From Neocallimastix lanati (nom. inval.) (lineage: Eukaryota > Neocallimastigomycota > Neocallimastigomycetes > Neocallimastigales > Neocallimastigaceae), in assembly GCA_016946835.1 (NCBI GenBank), contig JACVTC010000228.1, forward strand, positions 32,501 to 96,500: DNA of 64,000 bases. The letters are read 5' to 3'. The notes beneath the pieces were generated by a model. The model searched no databases. It saw only the letters and a program-made list of their open reading frames with translations, and was not told where the DNA came from. The position numbers were made by a program, and so were the translations under genes. The number at the start of each line of letters is the position of its first letter. Position 1 is the first letter of the stretch. Shown piece after piece: positions 62,945-64,000 of the stretch.

Positions 62945-64000
<1,056 letters not shown>

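Overview
This window looks like nuclear DNA of an anaerobic gut fungus (Neocallimastigomycota, the Neocallimastix/Piromyces/Orpinomyces/Anaeromyces group). Intergenic DNA is almost pure A/T with very long homopolymers and (ATT)n, (TTTA)n and heptamer microsatellites. Genes carry short GTAAG...TAG introns. Fungal dockerin modules (GYPCC...WG.EN.EWCGI), which are typical of this phylum's cellulosomes, occur in two loci. There are relics of a GH115 glucuronidase and of pyruvate formate-lyase, and an intact CEP350-like centriole protein, as expected of a zoospore-forming fungus.

Layout. 1-16 kb is a gene graveyard. It holds a right-hand gene fragment (3-362), a frameshifted copy of a DNA-directed RNA polymerase largest subunit of viral (NCLDV) type on the minus strand (1371-3634), a beta-trefoil-like fragment (3782-4142), and a secreted PI-PLC/dockerin/beta-trefoil pseudogene (5068-8196, minus). 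It also holds two intact ORFs of unknown function (9067-9540, 12241-13968) whose upstream regions are related, and an unidentified broken gene (14752-15882). A dockerin-GH115 pseudogene with its middle deleted follows (16559-18552, minus).

18.5-26 kb has no recognised protein gene but is rich in structure: tandem arrays, a large inverted repeat with a perfect 22-bp hairpin at its centre, a retroposed SINE-like element with 13-bp target-site duplications (21211-21782), an 80-bp-arm hairpin element, and a 34-bp minisatellite.

26-43 kb carries most of the live genes: a three-exon GPI-anchored polysaccharide (chitin) deacetylase (26051-27773), an intronless gene of bacterial DUF6544-like type (30706-31524), a large ankyrin-repeat gene (34377-36986, minus) that ends mid-repeat next to a pyruvate formate-lyase pseudogene (33692-34352), and a two-exon CBM48 protein whose short second exon encodes a Cys-Cys-Cys tail (42256-42915). 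A second SINE-like element with 15-bp duplications sits at 28644-28835 inside a duplicated block.

45-54.5 kb is retrotransposon debris: a Ty1/copia-like remnant, copia-type LTR ends, a Ty3/gypsy integrase pseudogene, and a GC-richer, possibly SINE-like island. A small ORF of unknown function lies at 48024-48323.

56-63 kb is a 2177-residue CEP350-like gene in two exons.

The live genes do not form a pathway: cell wall (deacetylase), glycogen/starch binding (CBM48), scaffold (ankyrin) and basal body (CEP350). The dead genes belong to plant-fibre degradation, mixed-acid fermentation and an ancient viral insertion. All assignments come from reading motifs by eye; no database search was possible.
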